Positions 25,508 to 36,872 of a stretch of 64,000 nucleotides of DNA are shown here, one piece after another; the first letter of the stretch is position 1, and the number at the start of each line of letters is the position of its first letter. Position numbers and translations under genes: made by a program. Location of the stretch: assembly GCA_027627225.1 (NCBI GenBank), contig JAPFQT010000089.1, forward strand, positions 186,001-250,000, in the 5' to 3' direction. The DNA comes from Congeria kusceri (lineage: Eukaryota; Mollusca; Bivalvia; Myida; Dreissenidae). The notes beneath the pieces are model-generated. The model made no database searches, was not told the origin of the DNA, and worked only from the letters and a program-made list of their open reading frames with translations.

Positions 25508-26637
25508 CACCGTAAATACTCAGTCATAAGTCAAGGTCTTTTGATTTAAAAAATCTTTTTAAATTATCACCTCGACTCGAAGCGGTTCATAAACAAAAAA
25601 TCAAGAAAGATTGAAACTCACGGTAATTGTAACTGTGTTTTGTTGTTGTTGATGTCAACATTTCTTAACGCATCTCTTGGAATAATAAACAAAGGATCTT
25701 TTATTAAAGAATTATACACAAGCTTACAAATTAATAAAATTGCAGTTGCAACATTACCTTTTTTATTTAATATCCGAATTTTATTACGAGTAATTATGTT
25801 TCAGACTGTCAAATCATACACAAAAAGTCGAAGGCGATTGAACCCATCTCGCAAAAAATGCAACCTGTTCGAAATAACAGTTTGACGTCATCAAAGTGTA
25901 GCCGATTGCTTTGAAGCTGCTGTCAATTACAAGCCATAAATAACACTTAACGCGTCGATTAAATTGGTTTCCTTTGTCTGCAGCAATTATCCAATGACAA
26001 GGTAAACCAATCGGGCATTTGTTACTCTAGTGGCAATCGTCCAATCATGTAACAGGACGTCTTTAGCGCTGCTTTCAATTGTTTACAGAACACGAAGGTG
26101 GAGTTAACAGCTTCTAGTTATGTCAATCATTGTTATAAAAATCGCATTTGTTACTATGCGTTGAATTGTTTTGACAGTCAGATTAAAACGTAAAGAGTGG
26201 ATTACTGTGACCGAATTGTTTGATTGGAATTAAAAGTGTACTTCTGGAGTATTATAGCCTGTGGAATATTACTAGTGTGGATTTAAGTGCAAAGTAATTT
26301 CTGGATTATTTAACTCAGATACAAATACATTAAACAGGACATAGTGAAATTTGTAAAAATGCCTGGCAAACGCAAACCCAACGCCGGGCGCATGACAATG
26401 CATTTAAAATACGTGTGATCGAATATGCAGTGAATTCCAACAACAACAGCGCAGCTAAAGTAAATATTTACGCTTCCAACGATTTATCCATAACTGACAC
26501 TAGAATTCCGAACTTGCCTAAAAAAGTTACATGTTTGACCCGACTTATGGAGTGAACATACACGAATTTGTCAATTTTCTTGCGATTGTTTACCCCCCGA
26601 CTTATGAGCAGATAGACTTATGACTGAGTATTTATGG
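25508..26637 (+). mobile_element. pogo-like (Tc1/mariner superfamily) element, 1130 bp, inside C2
   Basis: The ends are CACCGTAAATACTCAGTC on the left and the inverse of CCATAAATACTCAGTC on the right, each followed by ATAAGTC. TA flanks both sides (25506-25507 and 26638-26639). It interrupts one ~164-bp unit of C2, and rejoining the flanks restores the unit's AACAT-TGTGAAATTATT register. It contains the broken start of a transposase. The TA duplication, terminal repeats and coding remnant agree on a pogo/Tigger-like identity. Confidence 0.75.
26359..26556 (+). pseudogene. N-terminal fragment of a pogo-like transposase
   Basis: An ATG at 26359 opens MPGKRK, and after a frame change near 26400 the sequence continues AFKIRVIEYAV and then NSAAKV, before a TGA at about 26554. 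From established knowledge, a basic start followed by (A)FKLKVIEYA and N..AA is typical of the psq/CENP-B-type helix-turn-helix at the N-terminus of pogo-like transposases, which binds the terminal repeats. The rest of the DNA-binding domain and the DDE catalytic domain are missing. It is frameshifted and truncated, hence inactive. The identification rests on motif recognition only. Confidence 0.65.
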
Positions 26638-27912
26638 TATGTGAAATTATTTTGAAATTTAGCCAGTGGTTTCAGACATGAAGATCTTTTAAGTTTTCAA
26701 TATAGCCATATAAGGAAAACTGCCCCGCCCCATGGCGGCCATGTTTTTTAACAAATCAACATGATTTCAAGGAATTTGATAGAGGGTCACCCAAGGAACA
26801 TTTATGTGAAAGTATTTTGAAATCAAGCCAGTGGTTTCAGACAAGAAGATTTTTAAAGTTTCAATATAGCCATATAAGGAAAACTGCCCCGCCCCCTGGT
26901 GGCCATGTTTTTTTACAAATCAAAATGATTTCAAGGAGTTTGGTAGACGGTCACCCAAGGAACATGGATGTGAAATTATTTTGAAATCCAGCCAGTGGTT
27001 TTGGACTATATGATTTTAACAGTTTTCAATATAGCCATATAAGGAAAACTGCCCAGCCCCCTGGCGGCCATGTTTTTTAACAAATCAAAATGATTTGAAG
27101 GAATTTGGTAGAGGGTCACCCAAGGAGCATTTCTGTGATATTATTTTGAAATCCAGCCAGTGGTTTCCGACTAGACGATTTTTAAAATTTTCAATATAGC
27201 CATATAAGGGAAACTGCCCAGCCGCCTGGCAGCCATGTTTTTAACAAATCAAAATGATTTCAAGAAATTTGGTAGAGGGTCACCCAAGGACCAATTCTGT
27301 GAAATTATTTTGAAATCCAGCCAGTGGTTTCAGACAAGAAGATTTTTAAAGTTTTCAATATAGTTTTATAAGGAAAACTGGCCCGCCCCCCTGGCGGCCA
27401 TGTTTTTAACGAATCAAAACAATTTCAAGGAATTTGGAAGAGGGTCACCCAAGGAGCATTTCTGTGAAATTATTTTAAAATCCAGCCAGTGGTTTCAGAC
27501 AAGATTTTAAAAGTTTTCAATATAGCCATATAAGGAAAACTGCCTCGCCCCCTGGCAGCCATGTTTTTTAACAAATCAAAATGACTTGAAGGAATTTGGT
27601 AGAGGGTCACCCAAGAAGCATTTTTGTGAAAACTATTTTCAAATCCAGCCAGTGGTTTCTGACAAGAAGATTTTTTAAGTTTTCCAGGTTTGGGGCTTTT
27701 GGTTGCCATGACAACCAGAGTTTTCAATATATTTTAATAAATTGAAGGAATTTGTTAAAGGACCATCCCAGGAACATTCCTGCCAAGTTTGGTTAAAATC
27801 CGCCTCGTGGTTTCAGAGAAGTTGTTTGAAGTAAAATGTTGATGCCGGACGCCGGACACAGACTGACCACAATAGCCCACCCTTGAGCACTTGGTGCTCA
27901 GGTGAGCTAAAA

Positions 27913-28109
27913 AGCTTAATGCATGTGCGTAAAGAGTCGTCTGGGATTAGCCTGTGCAGTCTGCACAGGCTAATCCAGGACGACACTTTCAGCTTTTATG
28001 GTATTTTCTGTTTCAAGGAAGTCTCTTCAAAAACTGCACAGGCTAATTCTGGACTACACTTTACGCACATGCATTAAGCCCGGTTTTCCCAGGACACGCC
28101 GCAAATATT
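27913..28109. mobile_element. Nested-palindrome MITE, copy 4 (left end missing)
   Basis: It starts at GCTTAATGCATGTGCGTAAA directly after C2 and runs to ACACGCCGCAAATAT. The linker is inverted relative to the usual order and the second palindrome is shortened, so it is not simply the missing half of copy 3. Confidence 0.75.
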
Positions 28110-29129
28110 CCACCTGCAAGATCAAAACATGCAAGTGACAATATATCCATCATTGCAGTCAAACAGAACTTGAAGACACTAGTTGAAATCTACCTAATGG
28201 CTACAACTGGTTTTATGTAGTATTCCTTTAAGATAAACAGAGATCTGAAAGTTGTAATTCAATGGCACTCAATAATTTCCTTAAATATTCATAGATGTAA
28301 ATATTGTTTGTTGAGTACAACACCATCAGTTTATACCCATTTGTAAATTACATAAAATAATGCATTAGGAACATCAATTAAATAGGAACATCAATTAAAT
28401 AGGAACATCAATTAAATAGGAACATCAATTACATAAACAGAGTGCAAATAATTATAAAATGTAGCCCTTGAAACTCTATGACATGAGGAAATTCATCTGA
28501 TTGATGTTCAACGTGTTTATTTTTTTGTTTGTTTATTACCATGCGTCTCAACAAACATTTACGCTGATTTATAGTACATGAAGTGTGCGCCCTTGATAGC
28601 AGACATGCAAATTGAGCTAAGAATGATTATGGAAAAAAAAAACGGCTTTGAGGATTGATATCTTTGCACGAAATTGCCAACAAACAAAATTCATTCTGAC
28701 GCAAGTGTTTATTCTTAACATAAACGTTCATGACATAACTTATATTACAGTAGAAGAATATTAATACTAACTATCTTCCAAAATATATTTTGTTATAAAA
28801 TTCATTAGCAAAACACAAGATTGTATAATAATGATTGTACATTAAAGGGAGTTCACTGATTTGGTTATTTAACAGTATTACTGACACGGCAAATAACTAA
28901 AGATTATGGGTTATCCCACCCAAAAATTATAACAACAAACTGACTGAAATTAATATGTAATTAATTGCTGTTGTTTTCATTTCTGTGACAAAAAAATGTG
29001 AACGTTGTCAAGTACCTTGTTAATTGGCAATTTACGCGAATAAACAAAAAACGTGGAAATTCCACGAAAACAAAATTTTTCTAACAAAATGCATAAAAGT
29101 CAGCACAATAATGAAAGAAAGTTCTGGGT
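28110..29129. other. Non-coding stretch with a small 17-bp repeat
   Basis: Four copies of TAGGAACATCAATTAAA lie at about 28369-28434. Otherwise nothing recognisable. Confidence 0.6.
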
Positions 29130-31130
29130 GCCATATGCATTCCTAAGCGGGGTTTGTTATAAGGTATCTATGTATGAAATTTCATTAAAATATCGCAATG
29201 CATTCTCAAATTATTGAGCACAAACAGTTTTTGTATTTTAGTAACATTGCCCTCTCCATCTCTATTTTGGATTTTTTGCCGTTTTTAACAGTATTTCAGT
29301 CATATCACGAAGGTCAGTTAATCTACTCACACTTTTATTGGGCAAGCTGAGCCAACCTAAGCGGTTTACCAGTACTAAGTGCACAAACTTATGCAAGCAA
29401 CTGACAACTGCCCTACTTGAATCAGAGGTAGGGGGAGAATGGCTGTAGAAATAATTTCATGACCAATCCCCACACAAGTTATGTGGCCAGGACATTGACC
29501 TTGACCTTGATCTCACCCACCCCATATGCAATCCCAAGCGTGGTCTAGATACAAAGTATCTATGTATGAAGTTTCATTCAAATATCTTGATGCATTCTGA
29601 AGTTATTGAGCGGAAACCATTTTTCTAGTTTTAGTAATAGAGACCTTGACCCCACCCACCCTATATGCAATATCAAGCGAGGTCTCGATATAAGGTATTG
29701 AGTTTCATTAAACTATCTCGATGCATTGTTAAGTTATTGAGCAAAAAACGTTTTTCAATTTTTAGTAACGGTGGCCTTTACCTTGACCCCACCCACCACA
29801 TATGCAATCCCAAGATAGGTCTCAATATAAGGTATCTATGTATGAAGTTTCATTAAAATATTTACCCCATATGCAATCTCAAGCAAGGCTTCAATATAAG
29901 GTATATATGTATGAAGTTTCATAAAAAATCTTGATGCGTTCTCAAGTTTTTGAGCAGAAACCGTTTTTCTATTTTTAGTAATGGTGACCTTGACCTTACC
30001 CGCCCACATGCAATCCCAAGCAAGGTCTCAATATATGGTATCTATGTATGAAGTTTCATTATAGTATCTTTATGGATTCTATAGTTATTGAGCTGAAACA
30101 GTTTTTCTATTTTTAGTTATGGTGACCTTGACCCCACCCAACCCATATGCAATCCCAAGCAAGGTCTCAAAATAAGGTATATATTATGAAATTTATTAAA
30201 ATATCTCGATGCGTCCTAAAGTTATTGAGCGGAAACTGTTTTTCTATTTTAGTAACGTTGACCTTGACCCCATCCACCCTATAAGCGATCCCAAGCGCGG
30301 TCTCGATATAAGGTATCTACGTATGAAGTTTCATTTAAATATCTCGATGCCTTCTCAAGTTACTGCGCGGAAACTGTTTTTCTATTTTTAGTAACAGTGA
30401 CCTTGACCTTTTCCAAACCCACCCCATATGCGATCCCAAGCTAGGTCTCAATATAAGGAATCTATGTATGAAGTTTCATTAAAATATCTCGATGCCTTCT
30501 CAAGTTATTGAGCGGAAACATATATCTATTTTTAGTAACAGTGACCTTGAACCCACCCACCCCATATGCAATGTCAAGACAGGCTTCAATATAAGATATA
30601 TAGGCATGAAGTTTCATTAAAATATCTCGATGCGTACTAAAGTTATTGAGCAGAAACCGTTTTTCTAGTTTTAGTAACAGTGACCTTGACCCCACCCACC
30701 CATCTGCAATCCCAAGCAAGGTCTCGATATAAGGTATATATTATGAAGTTTCATTAAAATATCTCACTGCCTTCTCAAGTTATTGAGCAGAAACTGTTTT
30801 TCTATTTTGAGTAACGGTGACCTTGACCTTGACCCCACCCAACCCATATGCAATCTCAAACGAGGTCTCGATATAAGGTATCTATGTATGAAGTTTCATT
30901 TAAATATCTCGATGCCTTCTCAAGTTATTGCGTGGAAACTGTTTTTCTATTTTTAGTAACGGTGACCTTGACCTTGACCCCACCAACCCCATATGCGATC
31001 CCAAGCGAGGTCTCAATATAATAAGGAATCTATGTATGAAATTTCATTAAAATATTTCAATCTGTTCTTGAGTTAGAGAGCGGAAACAAAATGTTGATGC
31101 AGCCACCCCGCCAGCCCGCCCAACGACATA
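29130..31130. repeat. Composite repeat C3, ~137-145 bp units, about 13 copies
   Basis: The unit contains TGACCTTGACC, CATATGCAATCCCAAGC, AAGGTATCTATGTATGAAG, TTTCATTAAAATATCTCGAT and TTATTGAGCGGAAAC. Markers fall at about 29524, 29663, 29800, 30006, 30145, 30281, 30426, 30564, 30703, 30846 and 30991, with one shortened unit near 29800-29865. The first unit (29130-29265) is separated from the rest by an inserted SINE. The block ends in GC-rich sequence (CCGCCAGCCCGCCC) near 31110. Confidence 0.85.
29269..29488 (-). mobile_element. tRNA-derived SINE, 5'-truncated, inside C3
   Basis: On the minus strand this matches the body and tail of the SINE at 55728-56040, sharing CACACAAGTTATGTGGCC, CCCTACCTCTGATTC and the tail TGAAATACTGTTAAAAACGG. 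It stops where the tRNA-related head would begin, as expected from incomplete reverse transcription. It separates two C3 units. Confidence 0.85.
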
Positions 31131-31381
31131 CGCAAATCTAATAACCGAAATTTTTCTGTGAAAAATTTGGTTAAAATTTTTTTCTTCGACAAATGTGGTT
31201 AATAAGGCATTTCAATATGTATAAGGAAATTTTTATAGATCAGTAAAGTCTCCCATCTGAATGAAAAGTACACACTGAATTCATACTTGCCACAAATGAT
31301 TTTTGTTGCAAGCAACATCACGCCCTATTTGCACTGAATATTTTCACAGATGAAATCTGTGAATGAATGGATTGTACACAA
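31131..31381. other. Short non-coding stretch
   Basis: Nothing recognisable. Confidence 0.5.
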
Positions 31382-31539
31382 AGAGGATTTATGTTTAGAT
31401 GAGACTTCCTTGAAACAGAAAATACCATACAAGCGGAAAGTGCCGTCCTGGATTAGCCTGTGCAGACTGCACAGGCTAATCCGGGATGACACTTTACGCA
31501 CATGCATTTAGAACACTTTTCTCATGACGCGCCACATAT
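31382..31539. mobile_element. Nested-palindrome MITE, copy 5 (right half only)
   Basis: It begins in the linker (ATGTTTAGATGAGACTTCC), contains the second palindrome, and ends ACGCGCCACATAT. The left half is absent. Confidence 0.8.
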
Positions 31540-32125
31540 ATAAGACATAATTCAACCATGAACCCTTCACAGTATGCTAACAAAGTTTGCTAGTTCTGGT
31601 CAATTACTAAAATGTCACAGCAATATCTTAAAGAAGATACCTAAATTATTTTTTATAGAATGAATTAAAGTCATGTAATTAAAACTGTGCATGAAATAAG
31701 AAAATTTTCATGATGATCTATGTTTTAAATTCCTTCCTCTCTGCTTTCTTATGAATGTACCAAAAGTTGAGAAGACAAACTTTGTGCACTAATGCATCCT
31801 CTCTTATACAAACAATGTGCAAAATCGTGAGGAGAAACACACTGTGGTTTTTAATTTTAAACAAGTTTTCTTCAATCAAAATACCTAATCTTTGGGATTT
31901 CTGTTATGTTCAAAATTAACTGGCAAATCCTGACTATCTCTTAAATTGATAAAACAATCTTATCAAAACAAGGAATGTTTACGAATGGATAAATAAAATA
32001 AATATTTTGTGAAGGAATAAAATAGCCATGAATATAAACATATTATACCTAATACTGCAAATTTTTAGGAACCATAACAACTTTATTGGTGGAAAAACAT
32101 TTAATCTCATTTTACAGTTATGAAC

Positions 32126-32248
32126 CTGCAAGAGTAATTTACAGCCGAACTGGTCCAGTCTTAGTGTCACATTATTACCCACCATTTTAGTACGTATTCG
32201 ACCATCATGTTCTGCCAAAATTTCATCAATTTTTACTAAGCTGCGCAT
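32126..32248 (-). CDS. Possible first coding exon, unknown protein
   Basis: An ATG at 32248-32246 opens 41 codons (MRSLVKIDEILAEHDG...) ending LLLQ at CAG/GTTCAT, where a weak donor could lie. The first part is rich in charged residues and reads like protein. After the putative donor the frame stays open but becomes hydrophobic and AT-rich, like intron sequence. No signal peptide or known domain is visible. The upstream ~450 bp contains repeated TACGT motifs that might be promoter-like or might be a degraded repeat. This could be chance; I recognise no family. Confidence 0.25.
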
Positions 32249-32254
32249 TGATGT

Positions 32255-32690
32255 ACAAAATAGTAACTGCGCTATTGCTACACTACGTTACATTTGACAA
32301 TGTACCACACCGTGTCATTACGTACCAATGCATGAAAGAACTCAGTAAAAAGCGCAGCTAAGCGTAACAATAACAAGAGTGATGCGTGGCGTATCGTAGG
32401 TTAAACGTAGAAAATAAGTTAAACGTAGAAAATAATGCAGCATAACATAGAAACTGACATGATTCACTTTCTGTTCACGTTTTTCTACGTAAAGGTCACG
32501 CTGTTCAATGTTGTGCCATGTGTACTACTTCATATAAATATTTTGTGGTATAACGTAGCAGTATTTAAAACATGTTCAAAATTCAGATTTGTCATTTACA
32601 TTGAACTACGTACCTGCCAACTTATGCCATGTTGAGTCACGTTACAACCATGTTGAACTACGTGCCTGCCATGTTGCGCAAGGTAGCTAA
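32255..32690. other. TACGT-rich region upstream of the 32.2-kb exon candidate
   Basis: At least nine occurrences of ACGTA/TACGT/AACGT motifs, including a direct repeat of TTAAACGTAGAAAATAA (32400-32434) and a diverged pair around TTGAACTACGTNCCTGCC (32600 and 32653). It may be promoter-like or a degraded element; the sequence does not decide. Confidence 0.35.
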
Positions 32691-32787
32691 ATGAGGCGAC
32701 GAAAACGTGACAATATAACTGGGGTATATATGGTAGCTACTCCATTTTCTATCAATGCAGTCCAAATCAAATACGAAAACTTCAATA

Positions 32788-33042
32788 GCTTTTTCGCCAT
32801 ATTCAACAGTATTTCATTCATATAACGGCAGTCAGTTAACCTACTCACACTTTCCCTGGGTAAGCTGGTTTACCTGGTAACTGACAAATGCCCTACTTAA
32901 ATCAGAGGTAGGGGGAGAATGGCCGTAGAAATAATTTCATGACAAATCCCCACACAAGTTATGTGGCCGGGCTGAGAATCGAACCCGCGATCCTCGGATT
33001 TGTAGTCCAGCGCTCTACCAACTGAGCTAGCCGACCCGGCTC
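32788..33042 (-). mobile_element. tRNA-derived SINE with head, minus strand
   Basis: On the minus strand the head contains an A-box-like TAGCTCAGTTGGTAGAGC and a B-box-like GGGTTCGATTCTC, as for RNA polymerase III promoters. The body matches the SINEs at 55728 and 29269, and the tail contains TGAAATACTGTTG. The tRNA-like cloverleaf has a CTACAAA anticodon loop, but several stem pairs are broken, so it is not a working tRNA. The body resembles broadly distributed molluscan SINE families (MetaSINE or V-SINE type), from memory and unchecked. Confidence 0.85.
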
Positions 33043-33259
33043 CCACAAACATGTATGGCCTAGCTTCCATCATGCTTTAAGTATATACCTTAACAAATTG
33101 GTACATGTAATCAACAAGTCGAAATTCAAAACCAAACTGAGTGCAATAAGAGCTTAAAAAATATGTTAATTAGAAAATGCAACAAACTGAATATATTCCT
33201 ACAAATCATGTCAAAAATTTCAAAAGGGCATATTCAAACAATTTTGTAATTATGTTATA

Positions 33260-33870
33260 TTAAAGGGACTTGTTCACATTTTTTAAGTGTGCTATTAAAT
33301 GTCTTAACTTGACAGATTTACGCATCAGAACTAAGACCTCAAGTATAGTAACAAGAAAAGTAATAAGAAAAAAAACAAGAAAACAAGAAAAGAAAAAAAT
33401 TGGTCCAGCCGAGGTCCGAACCCAGGACCACCAGATTAAAAGGCTATCGCCTTACCCACTCGGCCATTCCGACTTCTGTATACCCACTCGGCCATTCTGA
33501 CTTCTGTATATCACCCTGCATTATTTACTTTACGTAAGTGTTCCACCTGTTGTCAACAATTTGAACGAAAACAACAGAAACACTCCAAATTATTCCATTG
33601 TTTAGCGTTACAAACGCTTTATAACTTTATCAATTTCAACTGATGATTACTCATGAACGAAATGGTTTTTGCAGTATATTTCTAGGTCAGTAGTGTAAGT
33701 TTGCTCCCTTGTATACACTTCTTTTTTTTGGAATCAGAGACAAACAAGTTGAATAATAAAATGCTTCTATTCAGATATAAAAATTAATGTAAACTGTTAC
33801 AGTATAAACTAGTTTAAATACAGTAAATATGTTTTAATTATCTACCAACTGCAATAAATTGCATTTATTT
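33260..33870. mobile_element. TTAAAGGG-type repeat carrying a tRNA-like segment
   Basis: It opens TTAAAGGGACTTGTTCACA, a start I associate from memory with a widespread bivalve repeat class that carries an internal tRNA-like piece. On the minus strand, 33473-33402 has an A-box (TGGCCGAGTGGGTAAGGC) and a B-box-like GGGTTCGGACC, but the anticodon stem is poorly paired. A 29-bp segment containing ACCCACTCGGCCATTC is duplicated in tandem at 33453-33510. The right boundary is approximate. Confidence 0.5.
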
Positions 33871-34900
33871 CAAACTCATAATAAATTGGCGGACACGATA
33901 CCTGATAATGAACTCCACGCAAACATTACAGTTTTGCAACCAACGTTCCAACACTGATTCCATTAGCATCATCTTCTCCAGCAATAATCACAGTCTCGAG
34001 CTAAACAGTGTCTTCCACAATCATCTCTATATTGAATGTGTCGGTAATATAATAAACATTATTCCAATGTAATTACTAAAACACATTCATTTTTCACCAA
34101 TTTTACAATTGTAAAACTTTATACGCAGACAGACAAACATACATTTTCTTGTTTATGAAGAAATAATTTAAATTCCAAACTGATTATATATAACAGACAT
34201 AATATTTTGTCATTTTGACAACAAAATCCAATTGTTCTTATGTGCGCTTCATTTCCAAAACTGTACAATATAACAATAAAATGTTGAATGGAGTTTTACG
34301 AATTTAAATTGCATCCCATATAAAACAAACCATCCATTCACAGCTATAAATAACACACATTGTTGAAAATTGTAGCAATTTAGCACACAACCGCTTTTCA
34401 TTATGTTTTCATGAAACAATAATTACAATGTTTGAATGTAAGCCCATACAATGGCAGTGATTCAAGACAGCAATAAAACACGTCACTCATGATGATACAA
34501 TTAGCCCAGAGCCGGCCATTTCATGACCTGACATCATGCTTTTCCTCATCCCTAGGTAAAACAGAAACATTAATCAGTGATGCTTCAATGTTTTTATACA
34601 TCTTTACACACAAATAGTGGACTGAAAGACAGGTTACATTATCTGGGACAGGCACATTGTTGGCAACTTGCACAAGCATTTCATTTTAATTGATGTTTCT
34701 TGTTTCCATTTTGTGTTGCTTTCTAACTACAAATTGCTGATCTTGTGCATGCCTACTGCAAATAAACATAGCCCATTCATTACAAGTGGTTCAGAAAAAG
34801 ATGGATTTAAGATCTTGAGATATGAACAATACTTTAAGATATGAAGCAGAAGAAAAATTGGCCATTGTAATTTATTGTGTACCTCTAATTTTTAATTTTC
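33871..34900. other. AT-rich non-coding stretch
   Basis: No element ends, arrays or exons recognised. Confidence 0.5.
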
Positions 34901-35046
34901 AAGTTATCATCATCGTCATTGTCATTGTTGTTGTCATCATCATCATTACAATCACCATGATCATCATCACCACTACCATCATATTCATCATCATCATCAT
35001 CATCATCAACATGGTCATCATCATCATCACCCTGCAGGACCATCAT
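34901..35046. repeat. (TCA)n microsatellite
   Basis: Imperfect TCA/TCG/TTG trinucleotide repeats, with an uninterrupted run near 34988-35008. The reading frame rich in isoleucine and valine follows from the repeat. Confidence 0.9.
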
Positions 35047-35100
35047 TAACACAAATCACAATCATAGTAATTTTTACTATAATCATTATAGTTAAAAATC

Positions 35101-36513
35101 CATCATAATTTGAATGGGTTATATACAGCCATACACTTAAATGTAAATTGTCTCATGAGATAAAACACGTTGTAACATCTAACCACTGATACCTAATTCC
35201 AATGGGTTATATACAGCCATACACTTAAATGTAAATTGTCTCATGAGATAAAACACGTTGTAACATCTAACCACTGATACCTAATTCCAATGAGTTATAT
35301 ACAGCCATACGCTTAAATGTAATTGTCTCATGAGATAAAACACGTTGTAACATCTAACCACTGATACCTAATTCCAATGGGTTATATACAGCCATACACT
35401 TAAATGTAAATTGTCTCCTGAGATAAAACACGTTGTAACATCTAACCACTGATACCTAAGTCCAATGGGTTATATACAGCCATACACGTAAATGTAAATT
35501 GTCTCATGAGATAAAACACGTTGTAACATCTAACCACTGATACCTAATTCCAATGGTTTATATACAGGCATACACTTAAATGTAAATTGTCTCCTGAGAT
35601 AAAACACGTTGTAACATCTAACCACTGATACCTAATTCCAATGGGTTATATACAGCAATACACTTAAATGTAAATTGTCTCATGAGATAAAACACGTTGT
35701 AACATCTAACCACTGATACCTAATTCCAATGGGTTATATACAGCCATACACTTAAATGTAAATTGTCTCATGAGATAAAACACGTTGTAACATCTAACCA
35801 CTGATACCTAATTCCAATGGGTTATATACAGCCATACACTTAAATGTAAATTGTCTCATGAGATAAAACACGTTGTAACATCTAACCACTGATACCTAAT
35901 TCCAATGGGTTATATACAGCCATACACTTAAATGTAAATTGTCTCATGAGATAAAACACGTTGTAACATCTAACCACTGATACCTAATTCCAATGGGTTA
36001 TATACAGCCATACACTTAAATGTAAATTGTCTCATGAGATAAAACACGTTGTAACATCTAACCACTGATACCTAATTCCAATGGGTTATATACAGCCATA
36101 CACTTAAATGTAAATTGTCTCCTGAGATAAAACACGTTGTAACATCTAACCACTGATACCTAATTCCAATGGGTTATATACAGCCATACACTTAAATGTA
36201 AATTGTCTCATGAGATAAAACACGTTGTAACATCTAACCACTGATACCTAATTCCAATGGGTTATATACAGCCATACACTTAAATGTAAATTGTCTCATG
36301 AGATAAAACACGTTGTAACATCTAACCACTGATACCTAATTCCAATGGGTTATATACAGCCATACACTTAAATGTAAATTGTCTCCTGAGATAAAACACG
36401 TTGTAACATCTAACCACTGATACCTAATTCCAATGGGTTATATACAGCCATACACTTAAATGTAAATTGTCTCATGAGATAAAACACGTTGTAACATCTA
36501 ACCACTGATACCT
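35101..36513. repeat. 88-bp satellite array, 16 copies
   Basis: Units start around AATGGGTTATATACAGCCAT at 35113, 35201, 35289 and onward at 88-bp spacing (one copy is 87 bp). They include TGTCTCATGAGATAAAACAC and CATCTAACCACTGATACCTA. Copies are nearly identical; a recurrent CTCCTGAGA/CTCATGAGA variant marks some units (near 35416, 35590, 36120 and 36384), as expected from unequal exchange of blocks. Confidence 0.95.
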
Positions 36514-36528
36514 TTTAATCCGATATCA

Positions 36529-36675
36529 TGTCATACCACCAGTTATGTATGACCTCATACCACCAGTTATGTATGACCTCATACCACCAGTTATGTATGA
36601 CCTCATACCACCAGTTATGTATGACCTCATACCACCAGTTATGTATGACCTCATACCACCAGTTATGTATGACCC
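36529..36675. repeat. 24-bp tandem repeat, 6 copies, abutting the 88-bp array
   Basis: The unit is TACCACCAGTTATGTATGAC plus CTCA, repeated six times almost perfectly. The length is a multiple of three and the unit lacks stops in several frames, so both strands appear open. A start ATG inside a perfect minisatellite is no evidence for a gene. Confidence 0.95.
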
Positions 36676-36864
36676 ACAATGATGCATGGTTTGTAACGAG
36701 CTCACCAGTTTCCCTGCCATGTTGTGAAGTTATCTTAGCAAATAATGAATTACACTTACCAATTCATGTTTTAAATTTAATTTTATTTACCATTAAAGGT
36801 ATATATATATATCAACGAAAAATCGGCTTCCAATAGCACTATTATTTGATAGAAATGCGCTTTA
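36676..36864. other. Short non-coding stretch
   Basis: AT-rich, with a TATATATATAT run near 36801. Confidence 0.5.
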
Positions 36865-36872
36865 GTAAGACA

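Larger units (their letters stand above)
25308..27912. repeat. Composite dispersed repeat C2 with ~164-bp units
   Basis: It begins CAAGAGGGCCAAGATGGCCC and CGCTCACCTGAG, and ends GGTGCTCAGGTGAGCTAAAA, so the termini carry short inverted sequence. Units of about 164 bp, marked by TATAGCCATATAAGGAAAAC, occur at about 26701, 26865, 27030, 27195, 27359 and 27521. One further unit lies at ~25397, before the transposon at 25508-26637. It carries the same start as the nested segment in C1. Non-coding. Confidence 0.8.

Noticed and set aside
32955..33042. tRNA gene (minus strand) with a Cys-like anticodon
   Set aside because: Acceptor, anticodon and T stems are broken and the sequence continues into a SINE body; it is a SINE head.
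36526..36836. Open frames of 64 and 102 codons on opposite strands
   Set aside because: Mostly the 24-bp perfect repeat; the remainder has no coding character.
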